A DNA stretch of 64,000 nucleotides from Sphingopyxis sp. GW247-27LB (GCF_002277025.1 NZ_NIWD01000002.1:1-64000), one strand, 5' to 3'; positions 35,827-44,817 are shown, numbered from the stretch's first letter. The notes: generated by a model from the letters alone, not told the origin. Translations and numbers: made by a program.

Positions 35827-36054
35827 ATGAAAAAAGACATTCACCCCGACTATCACATGATCACGGTCAAGATGACCGACGGCACCGAATATCAGACTCG
35901 CTCGACCTGGGGCAGCGAGGGCGACGTGATGACGCTCGAAATCGACCCCACCGCGCACCCGGCGTGGACCGGCGGCCAGGGCCGCATGCTCGACGCGGGC
36001 GGCCAGGTCGCCAAGTTCAACAAGCGTTTCGGCGGTCTGACGCTCAAGCGCTAA
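35827..36054 (+). CDS. rpmE: 50S ribosomal protein L31
   Basis: Large-subunit protein bridging the central protuberance and the 30S head. The 75-residue sequence [19 protein letters not shown]... matches the alphaproteobacterial form. It has no cysteine at all, so it is the zinc-independent form lacking the CxxC pairs of E. coli L31. CAGGAGC lies at a suitable distance, and a hairpin abuts it upstream. It is convergent with glpK (12-bp gap). Confidence 0.96.
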   Translation: MKKDIHPDYHMITVKMTDGTEYQTRSTWGSEGDVMTLEIDPTAHPAWTGGQGRMLDAGGQVAKFNKRFGGLTLKR

Positions 36055-36066
36055 GGCGCTTCGAAC

Positions 36067-37539
36067 TTACCTCAAAACCTTTGCAAGCGCGCTTTGCCAC
36101 CCGGCAAGGCGCGTTTTGCGTTGTTGCGCATCCAGCGCCGGGGTGAAGCGCGTCGTGCGCCCGCGCATCGCCCGGGCGGCGCTCGCGAGGTCGGGGTAGA
36201 GCCCGGCCCCGGTCGCGGCGAGCATCGCGGCGCCGAGCGCGGTGCTTTCGACGAATTCGGGCCGCTCGACGGTCAGGTCGAGCATGTCGGCCAGGTCTTG
36301 CGCCATCCAGTTGTTCGCCGCCATGCCGCCGTCGATCCTGAGCTCCGCCCAGTCGACCCCGTCGGCGGCGAAGGCCGATTTCAGATCGTGCGCCTGATAG
36401 GCCTGCGCCTCGAGCGCGGCGCGCGCGACATGCGCCTTGCCGCTCGCGAAGCTGAGCCCCGACAGCGCCGCGAGCGCGTTCGGCCGCCAGTGCGGCGCCC
36501 CGAGACCCGACAGCGCGGGCACCAGATAGACCCCGCCATTGTCGGCGACCGAACGCGCCAGCCCCTCGCTCTCCCCCGCGCTCGCGAGCAGGCCGAGCCC
36601 GTCGCGAAGCCATTGGATCAGGCTGCCCGCGACGAACACCGACCCTTCGAGCGCGTAGGACCGCGCGTCGCCCTCCTGCACCAGCACGGTGGCGAGCAGG
36701 CGGTTCGCCGAATGCGGGCGGGTAAGCCCGCTCGCCGAGAGGATGAAGGCGCCGGTGCCGAAGGTCGCCTTGGTCTGCCCCGGCGCGAGACAGGCTTGTC
36801 CGATCGTCGCCGCCTGCTGGTCGCCCGCCATGCCGCAGATCGGGATCGCGCCGCCGAACAGGTCGGGGGCGGTGGTGCCGACGGTCGCGGTGCAGCCCAC
36901 GATCTCGGGCAGCAGCGCTCTTGGTACGCCGAGCAGGTCGCACAGCCCCTCGTCCCAGCCGTGCGCGCCGTCGATCGCCATCAGCAGGGTGCGCGAGGCG
37001 TTGGTCGCATCGCTGACATGGACGCCGCCGGTCAGGCGATAGACGAGATAGGATTCGATCGTCCCGACCGCGAGCCGATCGCCTGCCTCGCGAAGCTGCG
37101 GCCAATTCTTCAGCGCCCAGCCAATCTTGCTTCCCGAAAAATAGGGGTCGAGCAGCAGGCCGCTCGTCGCCTGCACTGCCGCCTCGTGCCTTGCCTCCTT
37201 GAGCGCCGCGCACTCGGCGGCGGTGCGCCGGTCCTGCCAGACGATCGCGGGGGCGAGCGGCTCGCCGGTCGCACGGTCCCAGAACACCACCGTTTCGCGC
37301 TGATTGGTGATACCGATCGCCGCGATCCGATCCGAACCGCCCGCCTTGTCGATCATCGATCGCGTGCAGGCGAGGGTCGCGTTCCAGATTTCGGCGGCAT
37401 CATGCTCGACGAGACCGGGGCCGGGGTAATGCTGCCGAAACTCGCGCTGCGCGCTGCCGAGCGGCGTGCCATCGGCGGCGAACAACATCGTGCGGGTCGA
37501 GGTGGTGCCTTCATCGATGACGATGATCTTCTCGGCCAA
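36067..37539 (-). CDS. glpK: Glycerol kinase
   Basis: Phosphorylates glycerol to sn-glycerol 3-phosphate. The FGGY kinase fold is clear: IVIDEGTTSTRTMLF (residues 6-20), ITNQRETVVFWDR (about 76-88), and GIAPDLFGGA-like and LDGGMAANNWMAQDLAD-like segments (here LRIDGGMAANNWMAQ). Length is 490 residues, as expected. Translation starts at TTG (37537-37539) preceded by GGGAGAG; no ATG fits the family N-terminus. No glpF or glpD is nearby. Confidence 0.95.
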   Translation of the reverse strand: MAEKIIVIDEGTTSTRTMLFAADGTPLGSAQREFRQHYPGPGLVEHDAAEIWNATLACTRSMIDKAGGSDRIAAIGITNQRETVVFWDRATGEPLAPAIVWQDRRTAAECAALKEARHEAAVQATSGLLLDPYFSGSKIGWALKNWPQLREAGDRLAVGTIESYLVYRLTGGVHVSDATNASRTLLMAIDGAHGWDEGLCDLLGVPRALLPEIVGCTATVGTTAPDLFGGAIPICGMAGDQQAATIGQACLAPGQTKATFGTGAFILSASGLTRPHSANRLLATVLVQEGDARSYALEGSVFVAGSLIQWLRDGLGLLASAGESEGLARSVADNGGVYLVPALSGLGAPHWRPNALAALSGLSFASGKAHVARAALEAQAYQAHDLKSAFAADGVDWAELRIDGGMAANNWMAQDLADMLDLTVERPEFVESTALGAAMLAATGAGLYPDLASAARAMRGRTTRFTPALDAQQRKTRLAGWQSALAKVLR

Positions 37540-37553
37540 GATATCTCTCCCAT

Positions 37554-37628
37554 CGTCACCCTGAGCTTGACCCGGGGCCCGCCTGTTTTGAAGGGAAAGA
37601 CAGACCCCGGGTCAACCCCGGGGTGACG
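37554..37628. repeat. Foldback intergenic repeat, CGTCACCCTGAGCTTGACCCG family
   Basis: The left arm (CGTCACCCTGAGCTTGACCCGG from 37554) pairs with the right arm ending CGGGGTGACG near 37628. It lies between the divergent glpK and helicase genes, 15 bp upstream of the glpK TTG. Shorter relatives lie at 50416-50444 and 50611-50635. Confidence 0.78.
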
Positions 37629-37873
37629 GTAGGCGCAATAATCTTGCATTCCTTCGCAACGCATGCCATATGATTGTGCAGCGCAGCATGGCGGATCGAT
37701 TCGCCGCAACCCCCGGCAGCGTGATTTCCCGCCCATTTTCAGGCGCGGGCGAGCCGGACCAGCGCTTTGTCCCCAGAGGCACCCTTTCACGCGGGTCGTT
37801 TCGAACCCGCGGCCGTGCGCCGTCCGTTCGATGCGAACGGATGCGCCTGCGCGTCGCCCTATGTGAGTATTTT

Positions 37874-39253
37874 ATGACGACTTTTAACGACTTTGGCCTG
37901 CATGCCGACATCAATCGCGCGCTTGCCGCCAAGGATTACACCATCCCGACCCCGATTCAGGTCCAGGCGATTCCGCCGCTGATGAAGGGTCGCGACCTGT
38001 GCGGTATCGCGCAGACCGGCACTGGCAAGACGGCCGGCTTCTCGCTGCCGTCGATCCATCATCTGCTGACCTACCCGCATCGCGCGACGCCGCGCGGCTG
38101 CCGCATGCTCGTGCTGGCGCCGACGCGCGAACTCGCCGCGCAGATCGCGCAGAGCTGCCGCGACTATGGCCGTTTCACCAAGCTCAGCGTCTCGACCGTC
38201 TTCGGTGGCGTGCCGATCAACAAGCAGATTCGCGATCTGGCGAAGGGCGTCGACATTCTCGTCGCCACGCCCGGCCGCCTGCTCGACCTGATCGACCAGC
38301 GCGCGCTGCGCCTCGACGATGTCGAGATCTTCGTCCTCGACGAGGCCGACCAGATGATGGACATGGGCTTCATCCATTCGCTGCGCCGCGTCGCCAAGCT
38401 GCTGCCGTCGCGCCGTCAGAATCTGTTCTTCTCTGCCACCATGCCCAAGGAAATCGCGGGTCTCGCCGATCAGTTCCTGAACGATCCGGTTACCGTTTCG
38501 GTCGCGCCGCAGGCGACGACCGCCGAAAAGGTCCGCCAGCAAATCACCTTCGTCGAGCAGAAGGAGAAGCAGGCGCTGCTCCATCATGTCCTCAAGACCG
38601 AGGACATCGACCGCGCGCTGATCTTCACCCGCACCAAGCACGGCGCCGACCGCGTCGTTCGCCACCTCGCGGGTGCGGGCATCCAAGCTTATGCGATCCA
38701 CGGCAACAAGAGCCAGGCGCAGCGCACGACGGCGCTCCAGGCCTTCCGCTCGGGGCAGGTGCGGCTGCTCGTCGCGACCGACATCGCCGCGCGCGGCATC
38801 GACGTCTCCGGGGTCAGCCATGTGATCAACTTCGAGATTCCGAACGTGCCCGAACAATATGTCCACCGCATCGGCCGCACCGCGCGCGCCGGGGCGGAGG
38901 GCATCGCGATCAGCTTCGTCGCCCCCGACGAAAAGGCCTATCTGCGCGACATCGAGCGCGTCACGCGCACCCGCGCCGAGCCGGTCAAGCTGCCCGACGG
39001 CTTTTCGGAAATGGTCCGCAACCTGCCCAAGCCCGCCCAGCCGCCGCGCAACACCGGCGGCAAGGGCCGCGATCCGCAGCGCCAGCGCGAGGACGCGCAG
39101 CGCCAGCGTGACGGCGGCAAGCCGCGCGGCGATCGCGGCCCGCGCCACGAAGCGGCTCCCGCCGCCGATGGCCAAGGCCAGCGCAAGCGCCGCTTTCGCC
39201 CGCGCCGCGGCGGCGTCGGCGCGCACAAGGGCGCGGTGACGCGCGTCGGTTAA
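37874..39253 (+). CDS. DEAD-box RNA helicase (RhlE-like)
   Basis: ATP-dependent RNA helicase, probably for ribosome assembly or RNA turnover. All motifs are visible: Q motif region PTPIQVQAIP, motif I AQTGTGKT, Ia PTRELAAQ, II DEAD followed by QMMDMGF, III SAT, and the C-terminal ARGIDVSGVSHVINF and HRIGRTAR. A basic, Gln/Arg-rich tail after about residue 385 is typical of RhlE proteins. Length is 459 residues. The start at 37874 places the Q motif near the N-terminus; about 245 bases of leader follow the repeat, a possible site of cold-shock control. Confidence 0.93.
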   Translation: MTTFNDFGLHADINRALAAKDYTIPTPIQVQAIPPLMKGRDLCGIAQTGTGKTAGFSLPSIHHLLTYPHRATPRGCRMLVLAPTRELAAQIAQSCRDYGRFTKLSVSTVFGGVPINKQIRDLAKGVDILVATPGRLLDLIDQRALRLDDVEIFVLDEADQMMDMGFIHSLRRVAKLLPSRRQNLFFSATMPKEIAGLADQFLNDPVTVSVAPQATTAEKVRQQITFVEQKEKQALLHHVLKTEDIDRALIFTRTKHGADRVVRHLAGAGIQAYAIHGNKSQAQRTTALQAFRSGQVRLLVATDIAARGIDVSGVSHVINFEIPNVPEQYVHRIGRTARAGAEGIAISFVAPDEKAYLRDIERVTRTRAEPVKLPDGFSEMVRNLPKPAQPPRNTGGKGRDPQRQREDAQRQRDGGKPRGDRGPRHEAAPAADGQGQRKRRFRPRRGGVGAHKGAVTRVG

Positions 39254-39274
39254 ATCACAGACAAACCTCATTTT

Positions 39275-39361
39275 CCGTTTGTGCTGAGCTTGTCGAAGCA
39301 CCGTCCTTTCCTTAGCATCGCTAAAGCAAGAACGGCCCTTCGACAGGCTCAGGGCAAACGG
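39275..39361. repeat. Foldback intergenic repeat, TTCGACAAGCTCAGG family, copy 2
   Basis: CCGTTTGTGCTGAGCTTGTC pairs with the right arm ending CTCAGGGCAAACGG. The outer arms differ from copy 1 but remain complementary, which suggests selection for the fold. It ends 8 bp before the transporter ATG and overlaps its Shine-Dalgarno region. Confidence 0.85.
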
Positions 39362-39369
39362 GGGAAGAG

Positions 39370-40995
39370 ATGGCCAAAGATACCGCGGCAGTGGCTCCCA
39401 CCGAAACGCGGCAGAGCGAACGCAAGGTCATATTGGCCTCCTCGCTCGGCACCGTCTTCGAATGGTATGATTTCTACCTCTACGGGCTGCTCGCGACGAT
39501 CATTTCGGCGCAGTTCTTTTCGGGGGTCAACGAAACCACCGGCTTCATCTTCGCGCTCGCCGCCTTCGCCGCGGGCTTCGCGGTGCGCCCCTTCGGCGCG
39601 CTGGTCTTCGGCCGGCTCGGCGACCTCGTCGGGCGCAAATATACCTTTCTCGTGACGATGGGCCTGATGGGCCTGTCGACCTTCCTCGTCGGTGTCCTGC
39701 CCAGCTATGCGGCGGTGGGCGTCGCGGCGCCGATCCTGCTCGTGGTGCTCCGGCTCGTGCAGGGGCTCGCGCTCGGCGGCGAATATGGCGGCGCCGCGAC
39801 CTATGTCGCGGAACATGCGCCCGAGGGGAAGCGCGGTCTCTTCACCAGCTTCATCCAGACCACCGCGACGCTCGGCCTGTTCGCGGCGCTGCTCGTCGTC
39901 ATCGCGACGCGCTTCCTCGTCGGCGAGGAGGCGTTCGCGGACTGGGGCTGGCGCATCCCCTTCCTCGTCTCGGTCATCCTCCTCGGCGTCTCGCTGTGGA
40001 TTCGCCTCCAGCTCGAGGAAAGCCCGGTGTTCCGCCGCATGAAGGAAGAAGGCACGACCTCGAAGGCGCCGCTCACCGAAGCCTTCGGCCGCTGGGTCAA
40101 CCTCAAATGGGTGCTCGTCGCTCTGCTCGGCGCGGTCGCGGGCCAAGCGGTCGTCTGGTACACCGGGCAATTCTACGCGCTCTTCTTCCTCGAAAAGACG
40201 CTGAAGGTCGACGGCGCGACCGCGAACATCTTGATCGCCATCGCGCTTGCGCTCGGCACGCCCTTCTTCATCCTCTTCGGCTGGCTTAGCGACCGGATCG
40301 GACGCAAGCCGATCATCCTCGCCGGCTGCGCGCTTGCGGCGCTCACCTATTTTCCCGCCTTCCAGATGCTGACCGCCGCGGCCAATCCGGCACTCGCCGA
40401 AGCGCAAGCGCGCGCGCCCGTCGTCGTGTTCGCTCAAGCAGAGACTTGTTCGTTCCAGTTCGACCCCATCGGCCGAACCTCGTTCGACCGGACCGGCTGT
40501 GATATTGTCAAGTCCGGGCTGGCCAAGGCGGGGATTCCATACGCCAATGAGGATGGGACCTATGATGGCCGAGCGGTGGTCCACGTTGGCGAAGAAGTGC
40601 TTCCCGTTACTGACAAGGCAAGCTTCGGTGTCGCCCTCCCGCGATTGCTGGCCGAGGCGGGCTACCCCGAGAAGGCTGACCCTGAGGCGATCGACAAGCC
40701 GCTCGTCGTCGCGATCCTCTTTTGGCTCGTGCTGCTGGTGACGATGGTCTACGGCCCGATCGCCGCGCTGCTCGTCGAGCTTTTCCCCAGCCGCATCCGC
40801 TATTCGGCGATGTCGCTGCCTTACCATATCGGCAACGGCTGGTTCGGCGGCTTCCTGCCGACGACCGCCTTCGCGATGGTCGCGGCGACGGGGAATATCT
40901 ATTATGGCCTCTGGTACCCGGTCGCGGTCGCGCTGCTGACCCTCGTCGTCGGCCTGCTGTTTCTTCCCGAAACCTTCCGCCGCACGATTCATTAG
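39370..40995 (+). CDS. MFS metabolite:H+ symporter (MHS family)
   Basis: Inner-membrane transporter of the MHS group (relatives: ShiA, ProP, KgtP), probably for an organic acid or osmolyte. TM1 begins SLGTVFEWYDFYLYGLLATI (about residues 25-44). The loop GRLGDLVGRKYTF is the MFS signature, repeated as GWLSDRIGRKP (about 304-314). An unusual soluble insertion of some 100 residues (about 337-443, with Cys360 and Cys377) sits between predicted helices. Similar proteins in Xanthomonadales and Sphingomonadales have such an insertion, as I recall. Length is 541 residues. GGGGGAAG precedes the ATG. Confidence 0.86.
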   Translation: MAKDTAAVAPTETRQSERKVILASSLGTVFEWYDFYLYGLLATIISAQFFSGVNETTGFIFALAAFAAGFAVRPFGALVFGRLGDLVGRKYTFLVTMGLMGLSTFLVGVLPSYAAVGVAAPILLVVLRLVQGLALGGEYGGAATYVAEHAPEGKRGLFTSFIQTTATLGLFAALLVVIATRFLVGEEAFADWGWRIPFLVSVILLGVSLWIRLQLEESPVFRRMKEEGTTSKAPLTEAFGRWVNLKWVLVALLGAVAGQAVVWYTGQFYALFFLEKTLKVDGATANILIAIALALGTPFFILFGWLSDRIGRKPIILAGCALAALTYFPAFQMLTAAANPALAEAQARAPVVVFAQAETCSFQFDPIGRTSFDRTGCDIVKSGLAKAGIPYANEDGTYDGRAVVHVGEEVLPVTDKASFGVALPRLLAEAGYPEKADPEAIDKPLVVAILFWLVLLVTMVYGPIAALLVELFPSRIRYSAMSLPYHIGNGWFGGFLPTTAFAMVAATGNIYYGLWYPVAVALLTLVVGLLFLPETFRRTIH

Positions 40996-41056
40996 CGGCG
41001 CGGATTGACCCCGCCGGGGCACCCGCTAGGGTCGAAGGCGGGGTCGGGGAGGCTTT

Positions 41057-42094
41057 ATGATCGACGATGACGAATTCGAGGGGCCGCCGCCGCGGCGCCC
41101 GCTCCTGCGGCGCAAGCGCGTCCTGATCCCGCTGGGCGTAGTGCTGGCGATTCTCATCGCCTTCCTCGCGCTGCGCACCCCCGATAGCGATCGCGACGCG
41201 ATGATCGCCAAATATGGCGGCCCCGACGTCCAGTTCGCGCTGGGTCCGGCGGGACAGCACATCCATTATCGCGACCAAGGCCGGCGTGACGGGCCCGCGA
41301 TGGTGCTGCTCCACGGATCGAACAGCAGCCTCCAGACATGGGAGCCGCTGGTGAAGCGGCTCGGCGGAAGCTATCGCATCGTGACGCTCGACCTTCCCGG
41401 CCACGGGTTGACCGGCGCGACGCCCGACAAGGATTATGGGGCCGATGGCATGATCGCCGCGGTCGATGTCGTCGCGGCGCGGCTCGACCTCGATCATTTC
41501 ATTCTTGGCGGCAATTCGATGGGCGGCTGGGTCGCCTGGCGCTATGCGCTCGCCGAGCCCGGCCGGGTCGACGCGCTGCTGCTGCTCGACGCCGCCGGCA
41601 TGCCGCTACGCAAGGGCGAAAAGCGCGCGCCGTCGAACGTCGGCTTCCGCCTGCTCCAATATCCGTTCGGCCGCTGGCTCGCGAGCCAGATCACGCCGCG
41701 CGCGCTGGTCGAAAAGTCGCTGCGCGGGTCGGTCGCGCGGCAGGAGATCGTCGATGACGCGATGGTCGACCGCTATTGGGAGCTGCTGCGCTTTCCGGGC
41801 AACCGCGAAGCGACCTCGCTCCGTGCGAAGCTCGACCGCGAACCGGCGATGGCCGACCGGATCGGAGCGATCAAGGCGCCGACGCTGATCCTGTTCGGCA
41901 AGGAGGACCGGCTGATCAACCCGAGCGCGGCCGAGACATTCCATGAGCGTATCGCGGGGTCGGAGGTCGTGCTGCTGGGCGGGATCGGCCACCTGCCGAT
42001 GGAGGAGGCGCCCGATGCGACCGCCGCGGCGATCGCCGATTTCCTCAAGCGGCGGCTCGCGCCGCCGTCTGCGGTTGGTCCAGAAACGCCGTGA
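41057..42094 (+). CDS. Membrane-anchored alpha/beta hydrolase
   Basis: Serine hydrolase of unknown substrate. A basic N-terminus and one hydrophobic segment (about residues 24-43, IPLGVVLAILIAFLALR) suggest an anchor with the catalytic domain outside the cytoplasm. Catalytic features: oxyanion loop LLHGSNSSLQTWEPL, nucleophile elbow GNSMGGW, Asp in LFGKEDRLINP and the C-terminal His in GGIGHLPMEE. Length is 345 residues. GGGGAGG precedes the ATG. The last 50 bases overlap the next gene, which is on the other strand. Confidence 0.85.
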   Translation: MIDDDEFEGPPPRRPLLRRKRVLIPLGVVLAILIAFLALRTPDSDRDAMIAKYGGPDVQFALGPAGQHIHYRDQGRRDGPAMVLLHGSNSSLQTWEPLVKRLGGSYRIVTLDLPGHGLTGATPDKDYGADGMIAAVDVVAARLDLDHFILGGNSMGGWVAWRYALAEPGRVDALLLLDAAGMPLRKGEKRAPSNVGFRLLQYPFGRWLASQITPRALVEKSLRGSVARQEIVDDAMVDRYWELLRFPGNREATSLRAKLDREPAMADRIGAIKAPTLILFGKEDRLINPSAAETFHERIAGSEVVLLGGIGHLPMEEAPDATAAAIADFLKRRLAPPSAVGPETP

Positions 42095-42818
42095 TCCGCG
42101 CCGCGACCGTCGCGGCATGGGTAAAGGGGAAGAGGTGCGATCCCGGCACCACCTCCAGCACCGCGCCGTCGATCAGCTCGGCGATCGTCTGGCCGTGGCA
42201 CGCCGGGACGACGCCGTCGCGTTTGCCCATCAGGACCAGCGTCGGCAGATTCTTCAGCGACGGCAGCATCGGCGCGCTCGTCCAGCCCGCCATCGCCGCA
42301 GCCTGATAGGCCAGGCCGAGCGGGGTCGCGGTGGGCAGCTTGAGTCCGCTCGCGAGCATGTCGTCGTCGAGCAGCGCCGCCCAGCCGATTCCCGGCGCCG
42401 CGACCGTCGGAGTGGTCGCCATCAGCACGAGGCGGCGGACGCGCCCCGGAAACTGGACCGCGATCTGCTGCGCCAGCGCGCCGCCCCAACTGAAGCCCGC
42501 GAGATCGATCGCGTCGTGGCCGAAGCGGTCGGCGATCTCCACCACGATCGCCGCCATCGTCGGCGCGCCATAGGGCATCAGCGCATCGGGCGAGCCGCCG
42601 ACACCGGGCATGTCGAGCGTCCACACCTCGCGCCCCGATATCTGCGCGAGCAGCGGCGCGGCGGCGGTGATGTCGGCGCCGATGCCATTGAGGAAGACGA
42701 GCGGCGTCCCGGCCGCGCCCTCACGCCAGCGCGCGACGCGCAGCGTCAGGCCATAGGCGCGCTGCATGTCGAGAATGGGGTTGCCGGCGATCCTGCTCAT
42801 CGCGGGCTGCCTTGGCAT
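42045..42818 (-). CDS. Alpha/beta hydrolase (PHA depolymerase-like)
   Basis: Probably a cytoplasmic serine esterase. The nucleophile elbow is GFSWGGALAQQ, the form seen in medium-chain polyhydroxyalkanoate depolymerases (PhaZ), with LVFLNGIGADITA as the oxyanion loop and a late GSHLFPFTHA His segment. The N-terminus DMQRAYGLTLRVARWREG also resembles PhaZ. Length is 257 residues. The 3' end overlaps the convergent hydrolase gene by 50 bp. The specific substrate is inference. Confidence 0.78.
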   Translation of the reverse strand: MPRQPAMSRIAGNPILDMQRAYGLTLRVARWREGAAGTPLVFLNGIGADITAAAPLLAQISGREVWTLDMPGVGGSPDALMPYGAPTMAAIVVEIADRFGHDAIDLAGFSWGGALAQQIAVQFPGRVRRLVLMATTPTVAAPGIGWAALLDDDMLASGLKLPTATPLGLAYQAAAMAGWTSAPMLPSLKNLPTLVLMGKRDGVVPACHGQTIAELIDGAVLEVVPGSHLFPFTHAATVAARITAFLDQPQTAARAAA

Positions 42819-42850
42819 ATCCTGATGACGGGGGAAAGTCCGGGCGCCGC

Positions 42851-43105
42851 CTATGTCGCAGGCTGGGACGCCGCAGCCGCCTTCGCCGCCTGTTCATAGC
42901 GCAGGCAGTCGAAGATCTTCGCGCCCGCGAGGAACACCGAGCCGCTGCACGCGACGAGCAGCAATTTGCCGCCGATCCCCGGATAATGGTCGAGATAGGC
43001 CATCCCGCGCGCCATCGCGCCGACGCCGAGCGCATAGATGATCAGGCAGGCCTCGAACCGGGTCTTGATGACGAAGAGTCGTCGGATTTTGTTCCACATC
43101 ATCAT
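42851..43105 (-). CDS. Small two-helix membrane protein, unknown
   Basis: Product of about 84 residues with MMMWNKIRRLFVIKTRFEA at the N-terminus and two hydrophobic stretches (CLIIYALGVGAMARGMAYL and KLLLVACSGSVFLAGAKIF). It ends in an Ala-rich tail. Three consecutive ATG codons make the exact start uncertain; an upstream ATG at 43123 would add six residues. Similar small proteins occur in sphingomonads as far as I recall. No function is known. Confidence 0.62.
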   Translation of the reverse strand: MMMWNKIRRLFVIKTRFEACLIIYALGVGAMARGMAYLDHYPGIGGKLLLVACSGSVFLAGAKIFDCLRYEQAAKAAAASQPAT

Positions 43106-43256
43106 CGGTCCAGCAAAAGCCATGCCACTGGCGCAAATCGGGGAATCGGCGCACCGGGCTTATGGTAAACTGTAAGTTAATCCGACATGCGAGGGAAGGG
43201 GGATGACGGGCAAACGTCGATTTTGGGGTGGAGAGCGGACGTTGCGTCCCGATGAG

Positions 43257-43384
43257 CCCCTCCCCTTCAGGGGAGGGGCAACGCAGACTTGGCAGCTTGC
43301 TGCCTAGTCGGAGTGGGGTGGGGTCTATCCGCCTTGCGCAAGGCCGATAGACCCCACCCCAACCCCTCCCCTGAAGGGGAGGGG
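43257..43384. repeat. Foldback intergenic repeat, CCCCTCC family, copy 2
   Basis: Two 22-bp palindromes (43257-43278 and 43363-43384, arms CCCCTCCCCT) flank a near-perfect hairpin of about 50 bp (43312-43360) whose arms read GGGGTGGGGTCTATC and its complement, with TTGCGCAA at the tip. It lies in the 391-bp gap before the GGDEF gene; nothing else is seen in that gap. Confidence 0.85.
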
Positions 43385-43514
43385 CTTTCTCTCCGCCTAT
43401 GTCCCCTTCCGGTCGGGAACGGACGCATTCGCACGCAATGCCCTCCCCGAAAATCACGCCGTCGCAAAATTCTCCCGCGCGGCAGTCGCGGAAATTCGCT
43501 AAGCAAGCCGCGAT

Positions 43515-44714
43515 ATGACAGCGGCGTTCGTCCTCGGCATCAACATGGTCATCGCGGGCATCTTCGCCATTGCCTTTGGCGTGGTCGCCGCGACCAACCG
43601 GTCGGCGCGCGGTGCGCTGTGGATGGCGTCGGGCTATGCGACGGGTATCGTCGACGTCGCGCTCGAATTCCTGCTGCGGATCCAGTCGAACCCGACGCCG
43701 GTCGGGATCGGCATCTTCCTGACCTTTCTGCTCGCGCTGACGCTCTGCCTGATCGGCGTCGCGCGCCATTATGACGTCGCGCCGCCGTGGAAGGCCATCG
43801 CCGCGATCTGGGTCCTCAGCCTTCTCGCCGTTCCGCTTCTCTTCGCCATGCCGGTCACTTCGGTGCTGCGCCGCGCGCTCTATCAGCTGCCCTACATCGC
43901 GACGCAGCTCCTGTTCGGCTTCGTCGTGCTGCGGTCGGGGCGGCGGCAGGCGCTCGACCTGCTTCTGATCGGGCTGGCGGTCCTGTCGGCCCTCCTCTAT
44001 GCGGTCAAGCCGCTGATCGCCTGGACGGTCGGCGCGGCCAGCACGCCGCAGGCTTATATGGCGTCGACCTATGCGGCGATTTCGCAGAGCATCGGCGCGG
44101 TCACGCTGGTCGCGCTCGCGCTCGTCCTGCTGCTCGTGATGATGCGCGACACGACGGCCGAGATGCTGGTCCGATCCGAAACCGATTCGCTGTCGGGGCT
44201 CCTCAATCGGCGCGGTTTCGACCGGCACGCCGAGCGGCGGATCGAGCGCGCGCTGCGCACCGGAGCGCCCGCGGTTCTGATTGCCGCCGATCTCGATCAT
44301 TTCAAGGCCATCAACGACGGCTACGGCCATGCGGCGGGCGACGGCGTGATCGCGCATTTCGCCGATGTTCTTCGCCATGCCGTGGCGGAGGGCGCGGTCG
44401 TGAGCCGGCTGGGCGGCGAGGAGTTCGCGGTGCTGCTCGCGGGTGCCGACCTTGCCGAGGGGCGCCGTCAGGCCGAGGCCGCGCGGCGCGCCTTTCGCGC
44501 CGCATCGTTCGCGGGGCTGGGGATCGACGGCACGATCTCGGCCTCCTTCGGCGTCGCGCAGGCGATGGCGGGCGATACCCTGTTCGACCTGTCGCGCCGC
44601 GCCGACGCCGCGCTCTACCGGGCGAAGGCGGGCGGGCGCAACCGGGTGTGCGTCGCGCTCGGCGAACTGCCGCCGACGCCGACGCCGATGGGGGTGCGCA
44701 AGCTATCGGGCTGA
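43515..44714 (+). CDS. Membrane-bound GGDEF diguanylate cyclase
   Basis: Probably makes cyclic di-GMP. Six or seven hydrophobic helices fill residues 1-210, a membrane sensor without a recognised domain. The GGDEF domain follows with LIAADLDHFKAINDGYGHAAGD (about residues 255-276) and the active-site GGEEF at 300-304. The product-inhibition RxxD site expected just upstream is absent (EGAVVSR is there), so feedback control by that route is unlikely. Length is 399 residues. The PilZ protein at 47410-48030 is a possible local receptor. Confidence 0.92.
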   Translation: MTAAFVLGINMVIAGIFAIAFGVVAATNRSARGALWMASGYATGIVDVALEFLLRIQSNPTPVGIGIFLTFLLALTLCLIGVARHYDVAPPWKAIAAIWVLSLLAVPLLFAMPVTSVLRRALYQLPYIATQLLFGFVVLRSGRRQALDLLLIGLAVLSALLYAVKPLIAWTVGAASTPQAYMASTYAAISQSIGAVTLVALALVLLLVMMRDTTAEMLVRSETDSLSGLLNRRGFDRHAERRIERALRTGAPAVLIAADLDHFKAINDGYGHAAGDGVIAHFADVLRHAVAEGAVVSRLGGEEFAVLLAGADLAEGRRQAEAARRAFRAASFAGLGIDGTISASFGVAQAMAGDTLFDLSRRADAALYRAKAGGRNRVCVALGELPPTPTPMGVRKLSG

Positions 44715-44817
44715 TCGTCGCGCGGGGCGGTTGCCATCGCGCGGCAATCGCGGCATAGGGCGCGGGCCCTTCCTCCCCGGATCCCATGCGCGTTCGCGCC
44801 GACCATAGGGTGTTTGC

